A stretch of DNA of 64,000 bases from Candidatus Latescibacterota bacterium (GTDB lineage: Bacteria; Latescibacterota; UBA2968; UBA8231). Shown in pieces: positions 40,980 through 49,274 of the stretch. The notes below the pieces were generated by a model. The model did not search any database, was not told the DNA's origin, and saw nothing but the letters and a program-made list of their open reading frames with translations. Position numbers and translations under genes: made by a program. Where the stretch lies: NCBI GenBank assembly GCA_022827835.1, contig JAJEIO010000020.1:22168-86167 (forward strand), given 5' to 3'. The stretch's first letter is position 1. Every line of letters starts with the position of its first letter.

Positions 40980-43940
40980 CTACCTTAGACTGGCAAAGAT
41001 CGAGAGAAAGGCCAACCCCGCCGTGCGCGTCTCGGCGTCGCCATCGACAACTTCGATCGCACGTCGGTCGTAACGTATGCCGAGCTGAGCAGTGAGTTCG
41101 TAGCCCAAGTAATCCCTGCGGTTGGTCAGCTGTACGGCCAAGACTGTGCCTCTGAAATCTCCGGTTCGCTCCCCCGCCCCCAGTTTATCCTCGTCGCCTA
41201 TGAGGTTGTAGAACTGGCGCTGTTCAACGCCGAGGTCAACACTAGAGCTCACTAAGAGTGGGAAACGCACCAAGAACGACCACAAAGCGTCCCAAGAGCG
41301 CCGCTCAGCCAAGTCTCGGTTAAATGGTACCTGGCGCAGAAATTCGCTTTTGAACCTAGGCGAAAGCCACAACTGTCTCCAGTTAAAGGCGTAGTCAATT
41401 TTGTCGATTAGCCCAATAAAACCCGAAGTCTTACGGCCATTGCGCCCCTCCGGACCGAGCGGGTCGAAAAGCACCACCGGATCCCCTTCCGCATCGAGCA
41501 TCCTTTCCCCGGTTTCGTCGAGGGCAAAGACTACATCCGCATCTCGCTGACGCCACCAATCCCACTTAAAGCGGTGCCGCGTAGCCCAGCGTCGCGGACT
41601 CTTGTATTCCCAGTCGGCATAGAACGTATTGATCCAAGTGTCCTCGGCGGCCAGAAGATCGGGTACGGGAACGTTGCGCCCGCTGACCTCTTCGACGACG
41701 CTACCCAACTCCAATTCGGGTATAATCCACTGTGAGAGCGGGTCGGGGATGGTGTCCTCAGCCCTTTTGAGCATGTCATAGACCCGCAAGCTACCCCAAG
41801 TAGGCCCAGCCCGCTGATAGGTCAAAATTCCATAGGCCGTCTCATTGCGGCGATTGGTCTCGCGCTGGTCCTGATAGAGGAAACCGCCCATCAGGCGCAT
41901 CTCTGGGTTGACTTGAACTCGGGCGTAGGTATTGTAGCCCCAGTGGTCCTTTTTGTAGGGGTAATCGGGCAAGTCGTCGTTTTCAAAGCGCTCGGCCCAG
42001 CCGTTGTTATTTAAGTCAATGCCAAAAAGAAACTCCGGCCGGTCCGAGTGATAGCGCAGGAAAGGCTCTTCATAGTCGGGAAAAAGATTCTCCCGGTCGC
42101 CGTTGCTGTTCTGGTTGAAATCCGAGATGAAATCGCCGTTTTCGTCGTAGCCGGGGAAAACCGCTGGATCGGCCACGCCCTCGGAAGTCACCGTGAAGTT
42201 GCTGATCGAGGTCGTATGCGGCGGAATCAAGCTTCCCTGAAAAATCCGCAATTGGTCCGGGTGCCGGTCGTGGTCGTCGTTGTCGTCGACGAAGTCGTAG
42301 AGCAGGTTGGTGGCCTCGGGCGAGTAGTCGGCCACGCCGCGGCCATCGACCGGCAGCACACTGGTAGAGTACGTCTCATCCATGCCGAAGCCCTCCAAAA
42401 AGAGCAGCCACGGACCGGACTTTCGCGCCAAGTTGAACATCCAGCCAAGTGCGGTCTCGTCATCGACGATGCCCGAGAAGCTCTCGTGCTTTTTGCGGTT
42501 GATCGCAGGGTATTGACGGTATTGATTGCTGACGTTGAACTCGCCGTAGAAGTCGAAGCCGAAAAAGTCGCGCAACTCGGCGCTGGCCCCGAAGATCTGG
42601 CTGGCCGTCGGCAGGCCGTAGTCGATGACGACCTCGCGCTGATTGAGTTCGTTCTTGATATTGCCCGGTGCCCGCTCCATGACGATGAACTGGGGCTGGC
42701 CCGAGCGGTTGGTCTGGCGATCAGACGACACCTCCACCCGGTAATCGTTGGCCAGCACCAAGCGGAATCTCACGTTTTTGACGGCGGTAATCGCGTCGGC
42801 GGCTTCGGCCAAAGTCAGCCCTAAATGCTGCTGCAAAAGCAAGCGCAGGGAGCCTTCCTCAGAGGCATCATCTTCGGGTGCGAGCACGTACTTGAGCACG
42901 ATGCTCTCAGCGCCATCGGCACGCAAGAAGCCATCGCGCAGTTCACCGCCATCGCGCACCGGGCGAAAACCTATTCCGCTGCCAATGATGGTAGTGTCGC
43001 GCGCTACTAGCTGTACGCTATCGCCGACTGAGACCTCGCGCATTAGGGTAGTAGTAATTTCCACGTCGTCGCTGAAGAGCACCGCCCCCCCTTCGCCATC
43101 CTCGGGCGAATCATCCGCAAGCCTTACTACCAGCAGGTTTAGTTGGCGGTCGAGTTGACCCGAAGTCAACTGGCCTTTGAGTGGGTTGCCCTGAAAACTT
43201 TCGCGCGCACCATTGCCGTTGTGGACATTGACCAACGTTAGCCCCAAGGTCGCTTGGTCGGCCACGTCGAGTTCAAAACGGCCAGCCGCCAAGTTGGAAA
43301 AATTCTCCAACGAGGCCGTCGGGACATCCGCGTCAATATCGACGATGGGCAGGGTCACCCGCGAAAACAGACCCGTAGCTCGGGTTCGCCCCGCTGCGAA
43401 GCTGGTCACCACGCCGTTGAAGCCGACCTTGTTGAAGGTCATCGGCGTCAACGTGGTGCGGATCTCGTCGCCGACGATAATCGAATAGCTATAAGTACTG
43501 GTTTGGTCTGAGGTGATAATCAAGCGGTCAAACCAGCCCGCGTAGCGGCCTGTCTTGGTGATTGAACTGCTTTCGAAAGCACGCGGTTGGGTCTGGCGCC
43601 AATCGTAGACGAGGTAGCCGCGGGTGATAAAATCCCCGTAGGCGTCGTAGAAGTAGTTGCCATCGAGATTGCGGTCTAGGTAGCGGCGGTAGGGTTCTCT
43701 GGCGTAGTTAGTGTAGCTCCATTGGCGACGCCCGTGCTCACTGAACAGCTCCTGTGGCATGTACCAGCGCATAACCGTCGGGTCTAGCACGTCCATATCA
43801 ACCGCTGCGCCGACCGAGGAGTAGCGCACCTGCTCGGCCACGCGATACCCTAGGCGGTTGCCGTAATCCATGTCCTGGGCTTCCGCTCTGCCTAGCGCCA
43901 AGGATAGGACGACGACGAAAATCGCCGTGCGCCTCGACAT
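40980..43940 (-). CDS. Large predicted outer-membrane barrel protein (paralog 2)
   Basis: A 986-residue exported protein. I use the ATG at 43940 with a GGGAG site (MSRRTAIFVVVLSLALGRAEA) rather than the track start six codons earlier. It has no hydrophobic helices after the signal and is rich in alternating strands and aromatic residues. Near the N-terminus stand LDPTVMRWYMPQELF and WSYTNYAREPYRRYLDR; the middle has FGIDLNNNGWAERFENDDLP; the last 350 residues look like barrel strands (TYARVQVNPEMRLMGGFLY, YELTAQLGIRYDRR). It is clearly paralogous to its upstream neighbour. I infer an outer-membrane barrel with a large N-terminal extracellular or periplasmic part. The function is unknown; possible roles are export pore, receptor or anchor for the surface proteins around it. 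Confidence 0.7.
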   Translation of the reverse strand: MSRRTAIFVVVLSLALGRAEAQDMDYGNRLGYRVAEQVRYSSVGAAVDMDVLDPTVMRWYMPQELFSEHGRRQWSYTNYAREPYRRYLDRNLDGNYFYDAYGDFITRGYLVYDWRQTQPRAFESSSITKTGRYAGWFDRLIITSDQTSTYSYSIIVGDEIRTTLTPMTFNKVGFNGVVTSFAAGRTRATGLFSRVTLPIVDIDADVPTASLENFSNLAAGRFELDVADQATLGLTLVNVHNGNGARESFQGNPLKGQLTSGQLDRQLNLLVVRLADDSPEDGEGGAVLFSDDVEITTTLMREVSVGDSVQLVARDTTIIGSGIGFRPVRDGGELRDGFLRADGAESIVLKYVLAPEDDASEEGSLRLLLQQHLGLTLAEAADAITAVKNVRFRLVLANDYRVEVSSDRQTNRSGQPQFIVMERAPGNIKNELNQREVVIDYGLPTASQIFGASAELRDFFGFDFYGEFNVSNQYRQYPAINRKKHESFSGIVDDETALGWMFNLARKSGPWLLFLEGFGMDETYSTSVLPVDGRGVADYSPEATNLLYDFVDDNDDHDRHPDQLRIFQGSLIPPHTTSISNFTVTSEGVADPAVFPGYDENGDFISDFNQNSNGDRENLFPDYEEPFLRYHSDRPEFLFGIDLNNNGWAERFENDDLPDYPYKKDHWGYNTYARVQVNPEMRLMGGFLYQDQRETNRRNETAYGILTYQRAGPTWGSLRVYDMLKRAEDTIPDPLSQWIIPELELGSVVEEVSGRNVPVPDLLAAEDTWINTFYADWEYKSPRRWATRHRFKWDWWRQRDADVVFALDETGERMLDAEGDPVVLFDPLGPEGRNGRKTSGFIGLIDKIDYAFNWRQLWLSPRFKSEFLRQVPFNRDLAERRSWDALWSFLVRFPLLVSSSVDLGVEQRQFYNLIGDEDKLGAGERTGDFRGTVLAVQLTNRRDYLGYELTAQLGIRYDRRAIEVVDGDAETRTAGLAFLSIFASLR

Positions 43941-43959
43941 CGTTCGCTCCCGTCTCATA

Positions 43960-46782
43960 TTACTCTAGCCCAGCGAAGACCGTAATAAAACTGGTCGTCT
44001 CGTTGCTGCTCTCGTCGCTAATCACAAAGGTCCCCGGTCGGTCGCTATCCTCAATCACCTGTTCGGTAAGAATCCGGCCATAGCGCAGACCAATCTGGGT
44101 CGTCAGCCGGTAGCCCAGATAATCCGAAGTGGTCGAGAGTTGCACGGCGACATTGGTCGAGCTCAGGTCACCTGTCTCCTGCTGGCGACCCGAGGCAATA
44201 AGCGCATTCTCGTCCGTGCTCTGGTCACTGAACCACAACTGCTCTAGCCCGGCCTGAATAATCGTGTGGCGCAGTACCGGCAAGGTCGCGATCAACTGCG
44301 CCGTCGCCGTCCATTCCTCGCGATCATCTTCTGCAACGAGAAAGGCCGTCTGCCGCAGAAGCTCGCTTTTGAACCTCGGCTGCAAGTCCAAACGCCCCAA
44401 GCCGTAGGTGTAGTCAACCTTGTTGATCAAGCCAAAAAAGCTGGAGTTGTCCTCCATCAGGCGGCCGTTGGCGTCGCGGGTCTCGGCTTGGTTCTGGCGG
44501 AAGGTCTCCCACTTGAGCTTATTGACCACGTTCAAGCCCTCGAGACCCTTGTAGTCGAACTGCACAAAGGCGGTGTTGATCCAAGTATCCTGCGCCGGGA
44601 GAATATCGCGGACTACGGGCTGGATCGGTGCACCCTCAAAGGGCGTAGGCTCGCGGCGGGCATCGGGGATAGTATCCTTGGCCTGTTTGATCATATCGAA
44701 GACCCGCAGGCGTCCCAAGCCCGCGTAGTTCTTGTCAAAGGTGAACATCGCGTAGTTGGTCGCGTTGGTCGCGTCGGTTGTCTGCGACTCTTCATCGGTG
44801 CGGCCGACAATCAGCCGAGCCTCCGGTAGCAGGTGCACCCCACCAAAGACATTGAATCCCCGACGATCAGGTTTATAGGGAAAGTCGGGTAAGTCATCGT
44901 CCTCAAAGCGGTCAATCCAATTGTTGTTGTTGAGGTCAATGCCAAAGAGAAACTCCGGCCGATCGACATTGTAGCGCAGGAACGGCTCCTCGTAGTCGGG
45001 AGTGATATTGCCTACAGTGGCGTTGTCGTTCTGGTTGAAGTCGGAGATGAAGTCGTTGTTCTGGTCCCAACCTGGGTAGATTGCCCGGTCATTGATCGTG
45101 CCGAAGCGAACCCAATCGGGGTAGCGATCTTGATCGTCGTTGTCATCGACAAACTCGTAGAAGTGCCGCTGGCTATTGTCGTATTGCACATCGCCGTTGG
45201 CGTTGACCAAAAAGGTAGTGGTCGAATAGGCTTCATCAATGGCGTAGGCCTCGCCATAGAGGAAGTAGGGAAAGTCATCGCGCGAGGCGCTGAAGTACCA
45301 GGCGTCGGATGACTCTGAAGAGATCGCGTGTTTCTTCCCCTCGTTAAACAGCGCGGCATTGGGGTACTGAGCATAGCGCTTGTTGCGGTCCCACTCGCCG
45401 TAGAAGTCAAAGCCGAAGGCATCGGCCCCCTCAATGGTAAAGCCGCCGATTAGGTTGGCAGTCGGCAAGCCATAGTCGAACTTGATCCGCTGCAAATTGG
45501 AGATGTCCTTCACGTTGCCCTCGGCGCGCCGCAGTACCACGAAGGCTGGCTGGCTGTTGTCGATTACTTCGCTGGTCAACGGGGCCGCCGGTACCGCCCG
45601 CTGGCCCGTCTGGCGGTCGGACCACAATTCGACTTTGAAGTCGTTGGCCACTACGTAGTTGAAGTCCACTCCGACAATCGTCGTCGGGTCTGGGCCGACG
45701 TAGGCCGGATCGTTGAAGTCGTAGTTGACGATGATCCGCTCCGGGCCGTCCGCAGCCAAAAAGCCCGGACGCCGGAACCCGCCGAAGATGACCGGCCATT
45801 CGGAGCCAGGCCGGACCACCTCCTGCAAAGTAGAAACCGTCTCCTTGCCGGTGTCAAAGTCGCGGCTAGTGATCCGCACCTCGTGGCTGAACAGGGCCGC
45901 GCCCCCCTCGCCGTCTTCCGGCGAGTCGTCGCTCAGAATCACCGCAATCGCCGTCAGCGGTGTCGTGCTCTGGCCAGCGGTGAGGCTACCGGCGACCAAG
46001 TCGCCAGCGAAGAGATCGAGAGTAGTATTGGCGTTGCGAGCATCGACTAGTGTGGCCCCCAGCGTGATGAAGTCTCCGACCTGGAACGTCGCCCGCCCAC
46101 CAAACATCGAGGTCGTATTAGTCTGAGAAACCGGCTCAGTGCTGCCGCCGAGGCCCTGCGAGGAGCCGCGGATCGGCTCGCTGATGCGCGAGGCGAGGAT
46201 CGTCGCCTGATACTTATCCGAGGCAAAATCGATCTGTACCCCGTTGAAGTCCGGCTTGGAAAACGTCATCGGCGTCAGCGTCGTGCGAATCCGGTCGCCA
46301 ACCGTGATCGCGTAGTTGTACTGACCCTGCGAATCGCCGCTGATGGTCACCGCGTTGAACCAAGTATTAAAACGCGAACCCTGGAAGATGCCACTGCCCA
46401 AGGGCAACGGCTGATCCTGACGCCAGTCGTAGATCAGCCAACCATGGGTAGTGAAATTGCCGTACACATCGTAGAAGTAATCGCCCTCGCGGGTGGTGTT
46501 GACGTAGCGCTCATACGGGGTGCGGGCGTAGTTGGAGTACTCCCACTGACGCCAGCCATAGTCCACGAAGAGTTCCTGCGGCACGTACCACTTTTTGACC
46601 GTCGGGTCGAGTGCGCCAAATATCACGCCTGGGCCAATAGGCTCAAAACTGACCGCACCGCCGCGCTGTACCCCTAACCGACTCTGGTAGTCCTCCTGCC
46701 CATGCGCCGGAGTTAGGCCAAGTAAAGCGCCGATCACTGCAAGACTTCGCATCGCTTTCAACACTGCTCTCCCTCGTTCCAT
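43960..46782 (-). CDS. Large predicted outer-membrane barrel protein (paralog 1)
   Basis: A 940-residue exported protein. The track ORF begins inside the upstream gene; the ATG at 46782 has a GAGGT site and gives a signal ending LLGLTPAHGQ. It shares with paralog 2 the motifs LDPTVKKWYVPQELF, WEYSNYARTPYERYV, GDYFYDVYGNF, RTTLTPMTFSKPDFNGV, DDSPEDGEGGAALFS and FGIDLNNNNWIDRFEDDDLP, in the same order over the full length. The C-terminal third alternates polar and hydrophobic residues as in barrels and ends SFITVFAGLE. The two copies are diverged enough to have separate roles. It sits 14 bases after the C-type surface protein gene. No plug or TonB-box motif is apparent, so I do not call it a TonB-dependent receptor. 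Confidence 0.7.
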   Translation of the reverse strand: MERGRAVLKAMRSLAVIGALLGLTPAHGQEDYQSRLGVQRGGAVSFEPIGPGVIFGALDPTVKKWYVPQELFVDYGWRQWEYSNYARTPYERYVNTTREGDYFYDVYGNFTTHGWLIYDWRQDQPLPLGSGIFQGSRFNTWFNAVTISGDSQGQYNYAITVGDRIRTTLTPMTFSKPDFNGVQIDFASDKYQATILASRISEPIRGSSQGLGGSTEPVSQTNTTSMFGGRATFQVGDFITLGATLVDARNANTTLDLFAGDLVAGSLTAGQSTTPLTAIAVILSDDSPEDGEGGAALFSHEVRITSRDFDTGKETVSTLQEVVRPGSEWPVIFGGFRRPGFLAADGPERIIVNYDFNDPAYVGPDPTTIVGVDFNYVVANDFKVELWSDRQTGQRAVPAAPLTSEVIDNSQPAFVVLRRAEGNVKDISNLQRIKFDYGLPTANLIGGFTIEGADAFGFDFYGEWDRNKRYAQYPNAALFNEGKKHAISSESSDAWYFSASRDDFPYFLYGEAYAIDEAYSTTTFLVNANGDVQYDNSQRHFYEFVDDNDDQDRYPDWVRFGTINDRAIYPGWDQNNDFISDFNQNDNATVGNITPDYEEPFLRYNVDRPEFLFGIDLNNNNWIDRFEDDDLPDFPYKPDRRGFNVFGGVHLLPEARLIVGRTDEESQTTDATNATNYAMFTFDKNYAGLGRLRVFDMIKQAKDTIPDARREPTPFEGAPIQPVVRDILPAQDTWINTAFVQFDYKGLEGLNVVNKLKWETFRQNQAETRDANGRLMEDNSSFFGLINKVDYTYGLGRLDLQPRFKSELLRQTAFLVAEDDREEWTATAQLIATLPVLRHTIIQAGLEQLWFSDQSTDENALIASGRQQETGDLSSTNVAVQLSTTSDYLGYRLTTQIGLRYGRILTEQVIEDSDRPGTFVISDESSNETTSFITVFAGLE

Positions 46783-46796
46783 AAGTACCTCAATAC

Positions 46797-49022
46797 TCAA
46801 TAAGCCAAGCTGACCATGCCAACGCCGCGTTCCTGGCCAGTGCCAGCGTCCAGCGTCACGCTGAACAGATAGTTGCCTGGCGGCACTGCCTCCCCGGCGT
46901 CGTTTTTGCCGTCCCAAGGACGAACGTGGCGTCCGCTGCTGTCGAGTCCGCGGTAGAGCTGCCGCACCGGGCGCCCTGCCAAGTCGCGCACCACGATTTC
47001 TACATCGGTTGGTCGAGCGATATTGGTGATGTCGTACTGAATCGTAGCTTGGTCGTTTATGCCATCCCCATTGGGGCTAAAGGCCCCGGGGACCGCATGC
47101 ACGTTGACCAGCAAGTCTCCGACGATCGGCACGGCCACCGAGAGGTTCCCGCTGAAAGGCGTACCCAAAGGCTGTAAGTCCGGATCGGCTTCACCCAAAT
47201 CGGCGGCATTACCCGATACCACATCTTGGGCAATCTGCACTTCCTCACCCGAATTGAACGCCCGCGTCGTAAAGGTCGTGCCGAAGCGCAGCACCGCATT
47301 GTCGAAGGTCACTCGCACCTCAGTGCCATCCTCGGCGACCATTGGGAACTCAAAAATGAAGCTGTTGTCAGTGGCCTCAACCACCGCAAAGTCGCCGCGC
47401 AGGAACGGCAACTGGTCGAGTGCCGCACCGCTGAAGTCGGCCTCAGTCGTTGTGCCGTCCGACCGCCGGATCTCTATCAGTCCCACGTTTTCGACCTTGA
47501 GCGGGGTATCAATCTGTAGCCGATTGAAGCCGCGGTCGAGTCCCGGGCGAAGTTTGCTCAACACGGCGAGGGTAAAGTCCGTTTTTTCGCCCAACGCCGC
47601 TTGGCGCGGGACGATCTCGGCGATTAACTCCTCGGCAAAAGGCGAAGGCAGTACCTCAAAGGAAATCCCCCCAACGCCAGTGGCTGACTCGAACTCGTCG
47701 CTAGAGAACTCAATTGCGAACTGAAAATAGCGCCGCGGACTCGGCGAAACCACCGGCACCCCTTGCAATGCGTCGGCCAAATCGGCGTCCGACTCAACCA
47801 GCGCGCTGACCGGATAGGGCGGCGACCACGCGCTCCAGTTGGTCACGTCGTTGCGGATATTGCCCTTGTCTTCATTGCGCAACCGACCGAAGTCAGTGGC
47901 CGTCAGCGAGATCTGCTCCTGCTGCTCCAGCGACAGATCCTTGAATATCTGCAGTGCCTCGCGCAAATCTACATCCTCGTTGTCGAGCACTGTCTCGACC
48001 AAGGTTTTTAACTCGGCATCTTCGACGTCAGCGGCGAATTTCCACGGCACTTCGTCGCCACGAGCCGTGGTCCCCGTCTGTCTGGATCCACCGCCCAGGC
48101 GGAAGATCTGCTCGCCCGGGCGAATTTTGTTGTATTCGACCGGCTGCGGGTCGTTGCCAGTACGGGTGCGGATCAAGACCCGAGATAGCCCACTGTCGCC
48201 CGCCTTCTGCTCGACCCAGCGCAGCGTTCCAAACAGCGACAGGTCGCCGAAGTCAAAGACATTGGAGATATATGTGGCCTCGGGCACAAAGCCTGTGCCA
48301 AAGACTTGAAACTCAGCCAAGTCAAAGCCCGTTGACGTCAGCGACTTGAGCCGCACGAACCGCACGTACTGGGGCGGGATCCGCACGTCAACTACCGGGT
48401 CTTCGTTTTGGTTGACTAGCACCACAGTCTCGCGGATGGGCACTCCCTCTCGCTGAGTCTCGGGTGTACCGTCGTTGATAAATATCTCGAAGGCGCGCAT
48501 AAAATCGTTCTGGTATGGAAATGCCGGAGCGGGAAACGCCGGGTCGGCATTGCGGGGAAAAAACTTGAAGCGATTGATCCCGAAGCGGGCCCCTAAGTCC
48601 AGATCGATGATAATGCCCAACACGCGCGCGCTCTGGCCACCAGCACTAGCGCGCAAATCCAGCGCCGTCTCGCCATCATTGTCGATGATACTGGGCAATT
48701 CCGGCCGGATATTGATGGTATTGGGCGAGGTGATCGAGCCGCCGCGGGCTTCGGAATTAGCGCCAACGGCGATATTGAGCGTAGTATCAGCGCGCTGGGG
48801 AAAAATCCAATTTCTGAACCCCTCGGCATTGAAGTCGATGACCCCGCCGGGCGCGTTGGTATTTTCCACCGAAGTCGCGCTGCGGATGACCGTAGCTTGA
48901 ATCTCCCCACCACCGCTGACCCAATCCAGACCGCCTTCGCCGCCGACGATCACAACTTCAGCAGCAGCCGACCAGCCTCCGAGTAGGCACAATAAGAGAG
49001 CATATACGCTGGCGCGTTTCAT
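46797..49022 (-). CDS. C-type secreted surface protein
   Basis: A 741-residue exported protein heading the barrel operon. The ATG at 49022 gives MKRASVYALLLCLLGGWSAAA; the track start is a TTG two codons earlier. It combines features of the A and B types with its own N-terminus (VVIVGGEGGLDWVSGGG). The discoidin-like domain (about 80-270) has IDLDLGARFGINRFKFFPR and FDLAEFQVFGTGF. The RTGN...WSAWS sandwich carries the largest insertion in the set, about 110 residues, including an acidic helical part (LVETVLDNEDVDLREALQ) and LTATDFGRLRNEDKGNI. The CHU_C/FlgD-like end (AFSPNGDGINDQATI) finishes MVSLAY. A single C-type copy beside the barrels suggests a structural or dedicated-partner role, by inference. 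Confidence 0.82.
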   Translation of the reverse strand: MKRASVYALLLCLLGGWSAAAEVVIVGGEGGLDWVSGGGEIQATVIRSATSVENTNAPGGVIDFNAEGFRNWIFPQRADTTLNIAVGANSEARGGSITSPNTINIRPELPSIIDNDGETALDLRASAGGQSARVLGIIIDLDLGARFGINRFKFFPRNADPAFPAPAFPYQNDFMRAFEIFINDGTPETQREGVPIRETVVLVNQNEDPVVDVRIPPQYVRFVRLKSLTSTGFDLAEFQVFGTGFVPEATYISNVFDFGDLSLFGTLRWVEQKAGDSGLSRVLIRTRTGNDPQPVEYNKIRPGEQIFRLGGGSRQTGTTARGDEVPWKFAADVEDAELKTLVETVLDNEDVDLREALQIFKDLSLEQQEQISLTATDFGRLRNEDKGNIRNDVTNWSAWSPPYPVSALVESDADLADALQGVPVVSPSPRRYFQFAIEFSSDEFESATGVGGISFEVLPSPFAEELIAEIVPRQAALGEKTDFTLAVLSKLRPGLDRGFNRLQIDTPLKVENVGLIEIRRSDGTTTEADFSGAALDQLPFLRGDFAVVEATDNSFIFEFPMVAEDGTEVRVTFDNAVLRFGTTFTTRAFNSGEEVQIAQDVVSGNAADLGEADPDLQPLGTPFSGNLSVAVPIVGDLLVNVHAVPGAFSPNGDGINDQATIQYDITNIARPTDVEIVVRDLAGRPVRQLYRGLDSSGRHVRPWDGKNDAGEAVPPGNYLFSVTLDAGTGQERGVGMVSLAY

Positions 49023-49274
49023 AGGCAAAAGTTTGTCGATAAGTGAGTTCAGATTCGAAAATGCAATAAGTTCTTTATTATTAAAGGCATTATGTGCCGC
49101 CTACCACTGCGCAATCTCCTAGTTGGCCAACTATTTATAATCAATAGCCATTAACGCCGCAAGCATCTTGCAAACCCTGCCTCATCCTATCGCCCCGGCG
49201 CTTTACTTTCATTCCCCCCCTTTTTCTTTATATTCGTTTTTTCTTTTTCTCAAAATTAGGAGTAGCCCAGTACC
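49023..49274. promoter_or_regulatory. Divergent promoter region with a 14-bp palindrome
   Basis: About 250 AT-rich bases separate the minus-strand surface operon from the plus-strand parvulin gene. They contain the perfect palindrome TAGTTGGCCAACTA at 49120-49133, a plausible operator. Just beyond it on the minus strand is TATAAA (49134-49139), with TTGCGG 17 bases further upstream, a weak candidate promoter for the C-type operon. On the plus side a T-rich stretch with TATATT and an AGGAG site leads into the parvulin start. No ORF was found in it. Confidence 0.4.

Noticed and set aside
40980-46782. TonB-dependent receptor identity for the two barrels
   Set aside because: No TonB box, plug-domain motif or carboxypeptidase-like N-terminal domain was seen.
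14910-49022. Naming the surface proteins as proven type IX secretion clients
   Set aside because: Only the terminal-domain resemblance supports it; no core type IX secretion gene is recognisable in the window, so I keep it as a hypothesis.
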